64,000 nucleotides of DNA from Motilibacter deserti (GCF_011250635.1 NZ_JAANNP010000001.1:333480-397479), one strand, 5' to 3'; counted from the first letter of the stretch, positions 27,239-35,329 are shown. A program made the numbers and translations. The notes: generated by a model not told the origin, from the sequence alone.

Positions 27239-27562
27239 GCCGCCGGTTCGGACGGCCAACCGGTCCGCTCGTTACCCGGGTGACCGTGACGTCCGTTCTT
27301 GCCCTGCTTGTCACCTGGCCGCAACATCGGGCTGCTTGCCTGGACGGCATGACGACGACGACTTCCACGCCGCCGGTCGTAGCCACCACCGGCACCCGGC
27401 CCGGCGCCCCGTTCCGGGTCGTGCTCACGACCGCGGTCCGTGCCCTGTCCGCCCGGGCGCCGCAGCAGCGGCCGGCCCTCCTCCTGCACGTGCGCCCGCC
27501 GCGCTGACGCTGCGCGCGAACCTGGTCCGACCCAGGCGGCCGGGGACCGTACCCTGTGCGGC
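27239..27562 (+). other. Intergenic region between lipA and the DUF4191 gene
   Basis: About 320 bp with no convincing gene. A 52-codon frame from ATG 27349 (rich in Thr, then Arg/Pro) has no ribosome site and no recognisable fold, so it is left unannotated. TACCCT at 27550-27555 is the likely -10 for the next gene. Confidence 0.5.
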
Positions 27563-28264
27563 ATGGCCCGCAGTTCTTCCGAGTCCGCCACGCCCAAGCC
27601 CCGCAAGCAGCGCTTCGGGTGGGTGCGCCAGCTTGCGCAGGCCTACAAGCTCACCGCCAAGAACGACTCGCTGATCGGGCTGCTCCTCGCAGCCGTCTTC
27701 GTGGTCGTCCTCGCGGTCTTCGTCACGATCGGCCTCTGGGTCGACCACCCGATCTACTTCACCGTCGTCGGCCTGCCGTTCGCCGTGCTCGCGGCGCTCA
27801 TCGTGTTCGGCCGCCGGGCGCAGAAGGCGGCGTACGCCTCGGCGGAGGGCCAGCCCGGCGCGGCCGCGGCGGTGCTGCAGACGCTCAAGCGCGGCTGGAC
27901 GGTCACGCCCGGCGTCGCGGTGACGCGCCAGCAGGACATCGTGCACCGCGCGACCGGGCGGGCCGGCGTCGTCCTCGTGGGCGAGGGGGCCCCGGCGCGG
28001 CTCGGCCCGCTGCTGGCGCAGGAGCGCAAGAAGCTCGGCCGCGTCGCCCCCGACGTCCCGGTCTACGACTTCCAGGCCGGCCAGGAGGAGGGGCAGCTCA
28101 GCCTCCACGAGCTCCAGCGCAAGGTGGCCAAGCTGCCGCGCACCCTCTCCCCCGGCCAGGTCGACGAGATCGAGAAGCGGCTCGCGGCGCTGGGCTCGCT
28201 CAACCTGCCGATCCCGAAGGGCCCGCTGCCGCGCAACATGCGGCCTCCGCGCAGCATGCGCTGA
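27563..28264 (+). CDS. DUF4191 membrane protein
   Basis: A 233-residue actinobacterial protein. Basic N-terminus, two membrane helices close together (LIGLLLAAVFVVVLAVFVTI and YFTVVGLPFAVLAALIVFG), then a cytoplasmic domain with TLKRGWTVTPGVAVTRQQDIVHRATGRAGVVLVGEG. It matches DUF4191, normally found between lipA and the RDD/glnA genes. Function unknown. ATG 27563 lies 7 nt after TACCCT, so probably leaderless. Confidence 0.85.
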   Translation: MARSSSESATPKPRKQRFGWVRQLAQAYKLTAKNDSLIGLLLAAVFVVVLAVFVTIGLWVDHPIYFTVVGLPFAVLAALIVFGRRAQKAAYASAEGQPGAAAAVLQTLKRGWTVTPGVAVTRQQDIVHRATGRAGVVLVGEGAPARLGPLLAQERKKLGRVAPDVPVYDFQAGQEEGQLSLHELQRKVAKLPRTLSPGQVDEIEKRLAALGSLNLPIPKGPLPRNMRPPRSMR

Positions 28265-28288
28265 GAATTTGGCGCAGCATGCGCTGAG
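28249..28288 (+). repeat. Direct repeat duplicating the DUF4191 stop region
   Basis: A 17-bp unit GCGCAGCATGCGCTGAG occurs at 28249-28265 and again at 28272-28288 (23-bp period). Each copy contains the TGA. The duplication sits at the left edge of the 28.3-37.2 kb block. Confidence 0.85.
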
Positions 28289-28292
28289 CTGA

Positions 28293-28308
28293 TTACCGAA
28301 CCCTGACG
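28293..28308 (+). promoter_or_regulatory. Box 1 (TTACCGAACCCTGACG) upstream of the epimerase
   Basis: First of three near-identical 16-bp boxes in this block. It ends 38 bp before a -10-like CAGGAT (28347-28352), which is 6 nt before ATG 28359. The half sites TTACC and TGACG are 11 bp apart, the spacing of direct repeats bound by OmpR/PhoB-type regulators. Binding by the response regulator at 35330 is inference. Confidence 0.65.
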
Positions 28309-28358
28309 TCGCGCCGCCCGTACGCATGGGCCGGCCGCGCGGGCGACAGGATCGCGTC

Positions 28359-29417
28359 ATGCGGGTCCTGCTCACCGGCGGTGCCGGGTTCATCGGCTCA
28401 CACGTCCTCGAGTGCCTCCTCGACGCGGGGCACGAGGTGCGCGTGCTCGACGTGCTGCTCCCCGCCGCGCACGGCCCGGCGGCGAGCCCCCGCCTGCCGC
28501 GCGACGTCGAGCTGGTCCGCCGCGACGTACGGGACGCCGATGCCGTGGCGCAGGCGCTGTCCGGCGTCGAGGCCGTCGTGCACCAGGCGGCCATGGTCGG
28601 GCTCGGGACCGGGATCGGAGACCTGCCCGACTACGTCGGCGTCAACGACCTCGGCACTGCGGTCCTGTTGACGCAGATGGCGCGCAGCGGGGTGCACCGG
28701 CTCGTCCTGGCCAGCTCGATGGTCGTCTACGGCGAGGGGCGCTACAGCTGCGCGGAGCACGGTGACGTGCCGGCTCCCCCACGACGGCCGGAGGACCTCG
28801 AGGCCGGGCGGTTCGAGCCGTGCTGCCCGCAGTGCGCGCGCGAGCTGACGCCGGGGCTGGTGTCCGAGGAGGCCCCCGTGGACCCGCGCAACGGCTACGC
28901 GGCGACGAAGCTCGCCCAGGAGCAGCTGGCGGCCGTCTGGGCCCGTGAGACCGGCGGCGTCGTCGCGGCGTTGCGCTACCACAACGTCTACGGGCCGAGA
29001 ATGCCGCGGGACACGCCGTACGCAGGGGTGGCGGCGATCTTCCGGTCGGCGCTAGAGCGGGGCGAGGCACCTCGCGTCTTCGAGGACGGTCGGCAACGGC
29101 GCGACTTCGTGGAGGTCGGCGACGTGGCGCGGGCCAACGAGGCGGCGCTCGCATGGACGACGCGTGCTTCCGGAAGTGGGTTGCGTGCGTTCAACATCGG
29201 TAGTGGGAGCCCCCGGACGGTCGGGGACATGGCGGGCGAGCTCGCGCGCGCGATCGGCGGCCCGGCGCCGGTCGTCACCGGCGCCTTCCGGCTGGGGGAC
29301 GTCCGGCACGTCACCGCGTCCAGCGCCCGGGCCGTGGCCGAGCTCGGGTGGTCGGCTCGTGTCCCCTTCGCCGACGGCGTCAGCCGTTTCGCCGTCGCCG
29401 CGCTGCGCGGCGGTTGA
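28359..29417 (+). CDS. NAD-dependent nucleotide-sugar epimerase with Cys-rich insert
   Basis: A 352-residue extended SDR. VLLTGGAGFIGSHVLE binds NAD; SSMVVYGEG holds the Ser, and NGYAATKLAQEQ has the YxxxK pair. Between them is a ~55-residue insert with Cys-x2-His-type and CCPQC residues (YSCAEHG ... FEPCCPQCARELTPG), likely a zinc site, as in some dTDP-rhamnose 4-epimerase-like enzymes. RYHNVYGPRMPRDTPYAGV supplies the sugar-binding loop. It is under box 1. Confidence 0.87.
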   Translation: MRVLLTGGAGFIGSHVLECLLDAGHEVRVLDVLLPAAHGPAASPRLPRDVELVRRDVRDADAVAQALSGVEAVVHQAAMVGLGTGIGDLPDYVGVNDLGTAVLLTQMARSGVHRLVLASSMVVYGEGRYSCAEHGDVPAPPRRPEDLEAGRFEPCCPQCARELTPGLVSEEAPVDPRNGYAATKLAQEQLAAVWARETGGVVAALRYHNVYGPRMPRDTPYAGVAAIFRSALERGEAPRVFEDGRQRRDFVEVGDVARANEAALAWTTRASGSGLRAFNIGSGSPRTVGDMAGELARAIGGPAPVVTGAFRLGDVRHVTASSARAVAELGWSARVPFADGVSRFAVAALRGG

Positions 29418-29847
29418 CCTCGACGACGAACGCCGTGAGGACGGTGACGCCGAGGACGAGGGCGAGCGCGGCCGCCAGCCCGCGCGGATAGTCCCGCGGC
29501 AGCACCGTCGGGTTCGAGCTCCCCGGCGCCAGCAGGAGCGGCAGGCCGACGAGAGCGAGGACGGCGGCCACCCCGAGCCCGGCCTGCACCACGACCCGCG
29601 TGGGCTGGGGCAGCAGGCGGTGGGCAGCGGCGGCCACGGCACAGGCCGTCGGGGCGATCACCAGGTCGTGCACGAGGACCGGGCCCACGAGCCACTTCAC
29701 GAGGCTGCCGGGCGCCGTCAAGGCGCCACCGGTGCCGACCGACCAGGCGGCGGCCACCATGACGCAGACCCCTGTGCAGCCGAGCAGGAGACGGGCCACG
29801 CGGGCAGGCGAGGCCCCGGAGCCCGTGCTCGGCCCGCCGCGCGTCAC
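29380..29847 (-). CDS. Small four-helix membrane protein
   Basis: A 155-residue protein with about four membrane helices (LLLGCTGVCVMVAAAWSV; VLVHDLVIAPTACAVAAAAHR; VVVQAGLGVAAVLALVGLPLLL; LALVLGVTVLTAFVVEV). GTG 29847 overlaps the oxidoreductase stop as GTGA, so it is co-translated with it and may be a membrane partner. The 3' end overlaps the convergent epimerase by 38 nt. No known family recognised with confidence. Confidence 0.75.
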   Translation of the reverse strand: MTRGGPSTGSGASPARVARLLLGCTGVCVMVAAAWSVGTGGALTAPGSLVKWLVGPVLVHDLVIAPTACAVAAAAHRLLPQPTRVVVQAGLGVAAVLALVGLPLLLAPGSSNPTVLPRDYPRGLAAALALVLGVTVLTAFVVEVNRRAARRRRNG

Positions 29848-31013
29848 AGCACCTCCAGCCGCGCGAGCCACTTCGTCTGCAGCACACCCGGCCGGTTCGG
29901 GGCGATGAGCCGGGCGGGGAAGCCGTGCTCGAGGTGCAGGGGCTCGCCCTCCAGGTCGAGGGCGACCAGCGTCAGCGGGTCGGCGGCGTGATGCCGCTGC
30001 ACCAGGGACTCGCGGTAGTTCCCCTCGCGCTCCAGAGACACCGCGCGGACCTCGGCGCCCGCAGGCGCGCCCACCAGCTCGAGCAGGTCCCGCAGCCTCA
30101 CCCCGCTCCAGCGGCCCGATGCGCTCCACCCCTCGACGCACGCGATGGGGAGCGTCGCTGCGTGCTGGGGCAGCGCCCGCAGCTCCTCCAGCGTCAGGCT
30201 GGCCGGGCGCGGCCCGCGCACCTCGAGCCGCCAGCCGGGGTCGAGCGCGGCCCGCTCGACGTGCGCCTGCCTCGACGTGCGGTTCACCGGCAGGCCCTGC
30301 GGGCCGACGGAGGGCCGGCGCGGAGCCAGCACCGCGAGCCGCTCCAACGGCGCCACGGTCTGCCCGACCGTGGCGACGGTGACGGCGCCGACCGCGCCCG
30401 TGACCCCCCAGAGGAAGCGCCGGCGCGAGAGCGCGTCCTCGCGCGGCTCCGCCGCACGGTGACGCCCGAGCGCTGCGGCGATGACCGGCCACTTCACCGC
30501 GAGGTGCAGCAGGACCGCGCCGAGGAGCAGCCACGCGACCTCGTAGTGCGCGGCGGGGAAGAAGAACGCCCACGGGTACCACTGCAGGGTGTTGAGCAGG
30601 CCGCTCACCACCTCGAACGAGGCCGCGCCGATGAGCACGAGCACCGACAGCCGTTCTGCGACGTCGCGCACGGTGCGGAACGGCGGCCAGCCGAAGAGCC
30701 GCGGATAGACGACCCAAAGCTTCGCCAGCAGCAACGGGATGACGGCGATGCCGGCCGCGACGTGCAGCCCCTGGGTGACGCGGTAGAGCTGGACGGGCCG
30801 GCTCGGCCAGGCCTGCCCTCCCGGCGGGTGCTGCACGAAGTGGCTGAACACGCCCGTGACGAGGCAGACGAGCAGCGCCAATCCGAGCGCCCGCCCGACC
30901 ACCGCGGCGGTGCGCGGCCGGTGGACCGGAGAGCGGAAGAAGCCTTCACGGAAGGGCCCTACGCGCGACGTGTCCGGTGGCGGAGTCAGCGGCAGGTCGA
31001 TCGGGTTCCGCAT
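29844..31013 (-). CDS. Cytochrome b561-like membrane domain fused to a sulfite-oxidase-fold molybdopterin domain
   Basis: A 389-residue two-part protein. Residues 35-200 form a four-helix cytochrome-b-like domain with His residues in helices (LHVAAGIAVIPLLLAKLW; HYEVAWLLLGAVLLHLAVKW). After SRRRFLWG comes a molybdopterin domain with PIACVEGWSASGRWSGVRLRDLL, where the Cys would bind Mo, and LEREGNYRESL. The substrate is unknown; heme-to-Mo electron flow is inferred. ATG 31013 lies 6 nt after TACCGT on the minus strand. Confidence 0.85.
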   Translation of the reverse strand: MRNPIDLPLTPPPDTSRVGPFREGFFRSPVHRPRTAAVVGRALGLALLVCLVTGVFSHFVQHPPGGQAWPSRPVQLYRVTQGLHVAAGIAVIPLLLAKLWVVYPRLFGWPPFRTVRDVAERLSVLVLIGAASFEVVSGLLNTLQWYPWAFFFPAAHYEVAWLLLGAVLLHLAVKWPVIAAALGRHRAAEPREDALSRRRFLWGVTGAVGAVTVATVGQTVAPLERLAVLAPRRPSVGPQGLPVNRTSRQAHVERAALDPGWRLEVRGPRPASLTLEELRALPQHAATLPIACVEGWSASGRWSGVRLRDLLELVGAPAGAEVRAVSLEREGNYRESLVQRHHAADPLTLVALDLEGEPLHLEHGFPARLIAPNRPGVLQTKWLARLEVL

Positions 31014-31060
31014 CCTTGGACGGTAGGCACGCCCTGGCGTCGTACCGGGGCTGCGCGGCC

Positions 31061-31076
31061 TTACGGAATCCTGACG
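31061..31076. promoter_or_regulatory. Box 2 (TTACGGAATCCTGACG) between divergent genes
   Basis: Second copy of the 16-bp box. It ends 37 bp before a weak -10 GACCCT (31114-31119), 6 nt before GTG 31126. On the other side it lies 35 bp from the minus-strand -10 TACCGT (31020-31025) of the oxidoreductase. It could serve both directions. Confidence 0.65.
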
Positions 31077-31125
31077 TGCGGCGCGCTCCGGCGGTCACGG
31101 CCGCCACGGTGGGGACCCTGGGAGG

Positions 31126-32466
31126 GTGCGGAGAGCACTCGCCTGCCTGAGCCTGCTCGTCGTCGCCATGACGGCGGTCGTGCACATCGGCGTGCCCAAC
31201 AACGCCCGGTGGCATCTCATCGCCGCGCTCGCCGTCGCCTTCGCCGCGTACCTGCTGGCGCTCGGGGCGCTGCGCCATGTGCCACGCCACGCCGCCGCGG
31301 GGGTGGTCCTCGGCGGCGCCGTCGTGCTTCAGGCGGTGGCGCTGACCCAGCCGCCGCGTTCCACGGACGACTTCCTGCGCTACGTCTGGGACGGCCGGGT
31401 GCAGGCCGCGGGCATCGACCCCTACCGCTACGCCCCGGTCGACCCCGCGCTCGCCTCGCTGCGCGACCCGTGGCTCTTCCCCGAGCACTGCCGGGAGTCG
31501 GCGTGCACCCGGATCAACCACCCGACCGAGCACACGATCTACCCGCCCGTGGCGCAAGCAGCGTTCGTCGCCGTCCACGCGGCGAGCCCGCCGGGGACGC
31601 GCGCCGGGCCGCTGCAAGCCGCGGCAGCCCTGTGCGGGCTGCTCGTGACGCTGCTGCTCCTGCGGCTGCTGCGCTCCGCCGGCCGGGACCCGCGGTGGGC
31701 CGCGCTCTGGGCGTGGTGCCCGTTGACCGTCTACGAGACGGCGAACAACGCGCACGTCGACGTGCTCGGGGTCGTCCTCGCCGTCGGCGGGCTCGCCCTC
31801 GCCGCGCGCCGGCGCTCCGGCTGGGCCGGCGTCGTCCTCGGCCTCGCGGTGGCGGTGAAGGTGCTTCCGGGGCTCGTCGTGCCCGCCGCGGTCCGGCACC
31901 GGCCCGTACGCCTCCTCCTCGCGATGCTCGGCACGCTGGTGCTCGTCTACGTGCCGCACGTGCTCGCGGTGGGGACGGGCGTCCTCGGCTTCCTGCCGGG
32001 CTACCTGTCGGAGGAGGGCTACTCCGGGGCGACGCGCTGGGCGCTGCTGCGCCTCGTGCTGCCCGACGCGGCGGCGCCGGTGGCCGGGGCGCTGGTGCTG
32101 CTCGCCGTCACCGCGTACGTCGTGCTCCGCGGCGACCCCGCGCAGCCGTGGGACGGCGCGCTCCTGGTCACGGGGACCGCGTTCGTGCTGGCCGGCCCAC
32201 CGTACCCGTGGTACCTCCTGCTGCTCGTCGCCCTCGCGGCCCTGGGCCGGCGCCCGGAGTGGGTGGCGGTGGGCGCCGCCGCGTACCCGGTCTACCTGGC
32301 GCCGGCGCTGGGGATGGACCCGGTGCTCACGCAGCGGTGGGCGTACGGGGCGGCGGCGGTCGTCGTCCTCGTCGCCGCCGCCGCGCGCGTCAGGGCAGCG
32401 CGTACGGCAGCCGCTGTCCCTCCACCGCAGCCGCGCACGAGCACGTCGGCGCCGACGGCAGGGTGA
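31126..32466 (+). CDS. GT-C-fold glycosyltransferase (DUF2029/GT87-like)
   Basis: A 446-residue polytopic protein with about 11-13 membrane helices. The first extracytoplasmic loop has the acidic motif RSTDDFLRYVWDGRVQAAG, the proposed catalytic Asp pair of GT-C mannosyltransferases, followed by GIDPYRYAP. GPPYPWYLLLLVALAAL near the end is also typical. It probably adds a sugar from a polyprenyl-phosphate donor outside the membrane. GTG 31126 is downstream of box 2. It overlaps the convergent MTA phosphorylase by 77 nt. Confidence 0.8.
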   Translation: MRRALACLSLLVVAMTAVVHIGVPNNARWHLIAALAVAFAAYLLALGALRHVPRHAAAGVVLGGAVVLQAVALTQPPRSTDDFLRYVWDGRVQAAGIDPYRYAPVDPALASLRDPWLFPEHCRESACTRINHPTEHTIYPPVAQAAFVAVHAASPPGTRAGPLQAAAALCGLLVTLLLLRLLRSAGRDPRWAALWAWCPLTVYETANNAHVDVLGVVLAVGGLALAARRRSGWAGVVLGLAVAVKVLPGLVVPAAVRHRPVRLLLAMLGTLVLVYVPHVLAVGTGVLGFLPGYLSEEGYSGATRWALLRLVLPDAAAPVAGALVLLAVTAYVVLRGDPAQPWDGALLVTGTAFVLAGPPYPWYLLLLVALAALGRRPEWVAVGAAAYPVYLAPALGMDPVLTQRWAYGAAAVVVLVAAAARVRAARTAAAVPPPQPRTSTSAPTAG

Positions 32467-33217
32467 CGACGACGTCGGCCAGGAGCGCGCGCACGCGCTC
32501 GACATTGGCCGCCATGACACGGAAGACCTCTTCCTGCGTCACGAAGTCGTCCTCCCCGACGCCCGCGTCGAAGTCCGTGACGAGCGCGATGCCGGTGTAG
32601 CAGAGCGCGAGCTCACGGGCGAGCGCCGCTTCCGGCATCGCCGTCATGCCCACGACGTCGCCGCCACTCGCGGCGTGCCAACGGGACTCGGCGCGCGTGG
32701 AGAACCGTGGCCCGTTGACCACGACGAGGGTGCCGCCGTCGACAACGTCGTCCCCGCGAAGGCTGCCGGCTGCCAGCACCGCGCGCCGCCCGTCCGGGCA
32801 GTACGGGTCGGCGAAGGGGACGTGGACGACGCCGTCGCTGCCGTCGGCGTAGGTGTGCTCACGCCCCCAGGTCCGGTCGATGAGCTGGTCCGGGACGACG
32901 AAGCGGCCAGGTGCGAGGTCGGCCCGCAGCGAGCCGACCGCGTACGGCGCGAGGACCTGGCGTACGCCCAGCGCCCGGAGCGCCCAGAGATTGGCCCGGC
33001 TCGGCACCCGGTGCGGCGGGAAGCGGTGCCCCGGCCCGTGGCGGGGCAGGAACGCGACCGGCACGCCGCGGACCTCCCCGACCGCGAGCGGCCCGCTCGG
33101 GCTCCCGTACGGGGTGTCGGCCTCGACCACGCTCGCGTCGTCCAGGAAGCGGTAGAAGCCCGATCCCCCGATCACGCCGATGTGCGGCACCCGGCCCGCC
33201 ACAGCCTCAGTCGACAT
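32390..33217 (-). CDS. mtnP: S-methyl-5'-thioadenosine phosphorylase-like enzyme
   Basis: A 275-residue purine-phosphorylase-fold enzyme. GVIGGSGFYRFL and PRHGPGHRFPPHRVPSRANLWALR form the phosphate site; NGPRFSTRAES and GMTAMPEAALARE the ribose site; LVTDFDAGV keeps both Asp residues that favour 6-aminopurines. It splits MTA, a by-product of SAM use, to adenine and a sugar phosphate. It overlaps the methyltransferase end by 11 nt. A related nucleoside cannot be ruled out as substrate. Confidence 0.87.
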   Translation of the reverse strand: MSTEAVAGRVPHIGVIGGSGFYRFLDDASVVEADTPYGSPSGPLAVGEVRGVPVAFLPRHGPGHRFPPHRVPSRANLWALRALGVRQVLAPYAVGSLRADLAPGRFVVPDQLIDRTWGREHTYADGSDGVVHVPFADPYCPDGRRAVLAAGSLRGDDVVDGGTLVVVNGPRFSTRAESRWHAASGGDVVGMTAMPEAALARELALCYTGIALVTDFDAGVGEDDFVTQEEVFRVMAANVERVRALLADVVVTLPSAPTCSCAAAVEGQRLPYALP

Positions 33218-33872
33218 GCGAACCCTCCTTCTCCCATACGACCACGGCCCGCCGGCTCCGGCCGACGGTCCGAACCGAGCGCAGGCGCAGGCCCGCCTGC
33301 TCCCCCAGCTGCGCGACGGCGTCGCAGCCAACGGCGGCCCAGCGCAGCGGGCCGCCCACCGTGCCGGAGGCCGTCGACGCCTCCAGCCGGTAGACGGCGC
33401 GACGCACGCCGGTCACGGTCGTCGAGACGTCCGCGACGACGCGCCCGCCTGGCCGCAGGAGCTGCGCGCACCGGGCGAGCAGGGCCGTCGGGTCGCCGCC
33501 GATGCCGATGTTGCCGTCCGCGAGCAGGATGCAGCCCCAGGCGCCGGTGTCGGGCACGGGCCCGAACACGTCGAGCTGCTCGGCGTACGCGCCGCGGAAC
33601 CGCGCCAGCGCGACCGCCGCTCCCGACAGGTCGAGGCCGAGGGTAGGCACCCCGCGCGCGACTAGCTCGGCCGCCAGCCGGCCCGGCCCGCACCCCACGT
33701 CGAGGACGGGGCCGCCGGTGACGGCGCACGCCTGCAGCAGGTCCTCGTCGGCCGGGCCCGCCGCCTGCATCCAGCGCGCGACCGGCAACGCCAGCTTGTC
33801 GGCCCTCGCCCCGCGCACCACGCAGTCGACCCCGTGCAGGAGCGCCTGCTCGTACGCCGCGAGCGCGCTCAT
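33207..33872 (-). CDS. Class I SAM-dependent methyltransferase
   Basis: A 221-residue methyltransferase. VLDVGCGPGRLAAELVARGVPTLGLDLSGAAVALAR is the SAM site (motifs I and II). ADGNIGIGGDPTALLARCAQLLRPGGRVVADV covers motifs IV-VI. ATG 33872 overlaps the DUF2064 stop as ATGA. It is part of a tightly coupled run GT2-DUF2064-methyltransferase-MTA phosphorylase. The acceptor is unknown; the Cys pattern of ArsM is not seen. Confidence 0.87.
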   Translation of the reverse strand: MSALAAYEQALLHGVDCVVRGARADKLALPVARWMQAAGPADEDLLQACAVTGGPVLDVGCGPGRLAAELVARGVPTLGLDLSGAAVALARFRGAYAEQLDVFGPVPDTGAWGCILLADGNIGIGGDPTALLARCAQLLRPGGRVVADVSTTVTGVRRAVYRLEASTASGTVGGPLRWAAVGCDAVAQLGEQAGLRLRSVRTVGRSRRAVVVWEKEGSHVD

Positions 33873-34558
33873 CGGCCGGCCGGCGCGGGAAGCGTGCGAG
33901 CCGCCTCGGCCACGGCGTGCGCGAACCGCGTGCCCGCGGAGCCGGCGGCGACCGCGACCGCGTCCTCCCAGTGGTCCACGTCGCGGTACGTCGCCAGCAG
34001 CCGCGGGGTCACCCCGCCGTCGACGAGGGCGTGCCGCGTCGCCTCCCCGGTGTCGGGCGTGGACATCTCGACGTCGCGGACGAGCGCCATGTCCCGGGCC
34101 TCGCGCAGCGCGAGCGCCCACCAGCCCCCGTCCACTGCCGGCCCGAGCGCCGCGGGCGCCGCCCCCAGCGCGGAGGCGGCGTCGAGCAGGGCGTCAGCGC
34201 CCGCCTGGGGCGTGTCCATGCCGACGAGCACGAGCGGGCCGCTCGGCACCCCGTCCCGCTGCGCGTTGAGCAGCCGCTCCCCCAGCGCCCCGCCGCGCTG
34301 GCGCACCACCCGGAACGCGGTGAACGCCGGCTGCAGCTCGTGCGCACGCACGGCCCGCCGCGGGTCGCCGGCGAGCGCGAGGACCGGCCGCGGCGCCGCG
34401 AGCAGGCGAGCGGCTAGGAGCACGTTGTCGAGCGTGTCGAGCAGTGCGGCGGCCGCAATCTCGGCCGCGCTCGTCGGGTGCAGCGGCGGCGACAGCCTCG
34501 TCTTCACGGTCCCGGGCACCGGAGCTTTGGCGACGACCATGAGGGCGGGCGCGGTCAT
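33869..34558 (-). CDS. DUF2064/TIGR04282-type GT-A-fold transferase
   Basis: A 229-residue nucleotidyl/glycosyl-transferase-like protein. VVAKAPVPGTVKTRLSPPL is the N-terminal signature (KTRL binds phosphate), VLVGMDTPQAGADALLDAA the DxD-like motif, and GPAVDGGWWALAL the conserved Gly-Trp turn. Databases name such proteins 'arsenosugar biosynthesis glycosyltransferase' by HMM, but most members have no tested function. Coupled by ATGA on both sides. Confidence 0.85.
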   Translation of the reverse strand: MTAPALMVVAKAPVPGTVKTRLSPPLHPTSAAEIAAAALLDTLDNVLLAARLLAAPRPVLALAGDPRRAVRAHELQPAFTAFRVVRQRGGALGERLLNAQRDGVPSGPLVLVGMDTPQAGADALLDAASALGAAPAALGPAVDGGWWALALREARDMALVRDVEMSTPDTGEATRHALVDGGVTPRLLATYRDVDHWEDAVAVAAGSAGTRFAHAVAEAARTLPAPAGR

Positions 34559-35214
34559 CGCAGGGCCGCGGTGAAGTCGACGGCGGCGAGCACCGACCCG
34601 CGCAGGGAGCCGCTGACCTTCGACCGCGTCCCGCTCGCCCGCGGGCCGTAGGCGATGTGCACTTCGCTGAACCGCAAACCCTGTTCTGCAGCTCGCCGCA
34701 GCAGCTCAACCGGGTAGCCCATCCGGCGGTCGGCGACCCCGAGCGCGAGCAGCGTCTCCCGGGCGGCGAAGCGCATCGGGGCGATGTCGTGGACCGGGGC
34801 GCCCCTGCGGCGCAGCCGCGCGGCAGTCAGTGCCGTCCCGGCGCGCGCGTGCCAGGGCCAGGCACGGCCGTGCACGGGCACTCTCCGGCCCACTCCGATG
34901 TCCGCCCGGCCGGCCAGGACCGCGGCCGCGACGCGGGCGAGGTCCGAGCCCTCCATCGACCCGTCGGCGTCCATCGTCGCCACCCATCGGCGTGACGCGG
35001 CGAGCAGCCCGGCATGGACGGCCGCGCCGTACCCGGGCACGGGCTCGGAGACGACGAGCGCGCCCAGCCTGCGCGCGACCTCGGCCGTCCCGTCCCGCGA
35101 CCCGTTGTCCACCACGATCGGGCGCCACCCCTGCGGCAGGCCGCGCAAGGCCCTCGGCAGGGCAGCCGCCTCGTCACGGCAGGGCAGGATCACGTCGACG
35201 TCGCGGGACTCCAC
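34555..35214 (-). CDS. Glycosyltransferase family 2
   Basis: A 219-residue GT2 enzyme without membrane helices. VDVILPCRDEAAALPRAL is the nucleotide-binding start, IVVDNGSRDGTAEVARRLGA follows and TMDADGS is the metal-binding DxD. GTG 35214 is fixed by GGGGAGGG about 8 nt upstream on the minus strand. First gene of the four-gene coupled run. The acceptor may be a lipid carrier or small molecule. Confidence 0.88.
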   Translation of the reverse strand: MESRDVDVILPCRDEAAALPRALRGLPQGWRPIVVDNGSRDGTAEVARRLGALVVSEPVPGYGAAVHAGLLAASRRWVATMDADGSMEGSDLARVAAAVLAGRADIGVGRRVPVHGRAWPWHARAGTALTAARLRRRGAPVHDIAPMRFAARETLLALGVADRRMGYPVELLRRAAEQGLRFSEVHIAYGPRASGTRSKVSGSLRGSVLAAVDFTAALR

Positions 35215-35261
35215 GGCGAGAACCCTCCCCGCCGTGAGGCCCGCTGGGGCCGGACAACGCC

Positions 35262-35277
35262 TTACGGAACTCTGACG
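35262..35277. promoter_or_regulatory. Box 3 (TTACGGAACTCTGACG) between GT2 and the response regulator
   Basis: Third copy of the box. It ends 39 bp before TAGGCT (35317-35322), which is 7 nt before ATG 35330. Here the direct repeat is clearest: TTACGG and TGACGG, 11 bp apart. Placement before the regulator gene suggests autoregulation. Confidence 0.65.
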
Positions 35278-35329
35278 GCTCCTCCGCGTTCGGGCCCGGG
35301 GCGGCCCCGGCGGCCCTAGGCTCGGACGC

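Noticed and set aside
27349-27507. A 52-codon frame between lipA and DUF4191
   Set aside because: No ribosome site, no promoter spacing, and a Thr/Arg/Pro composition expected from GC-rich noncoding DNA.
33869-34558. Calling the block an arsenosugar pathway
   Set aside because: Only the DUF2064 name and the MTA phosphorylase hint at it; no ArsS-type radical SAM protein, no typical ArsM cysteines, and the ArsB-like gene is 28 kb away.
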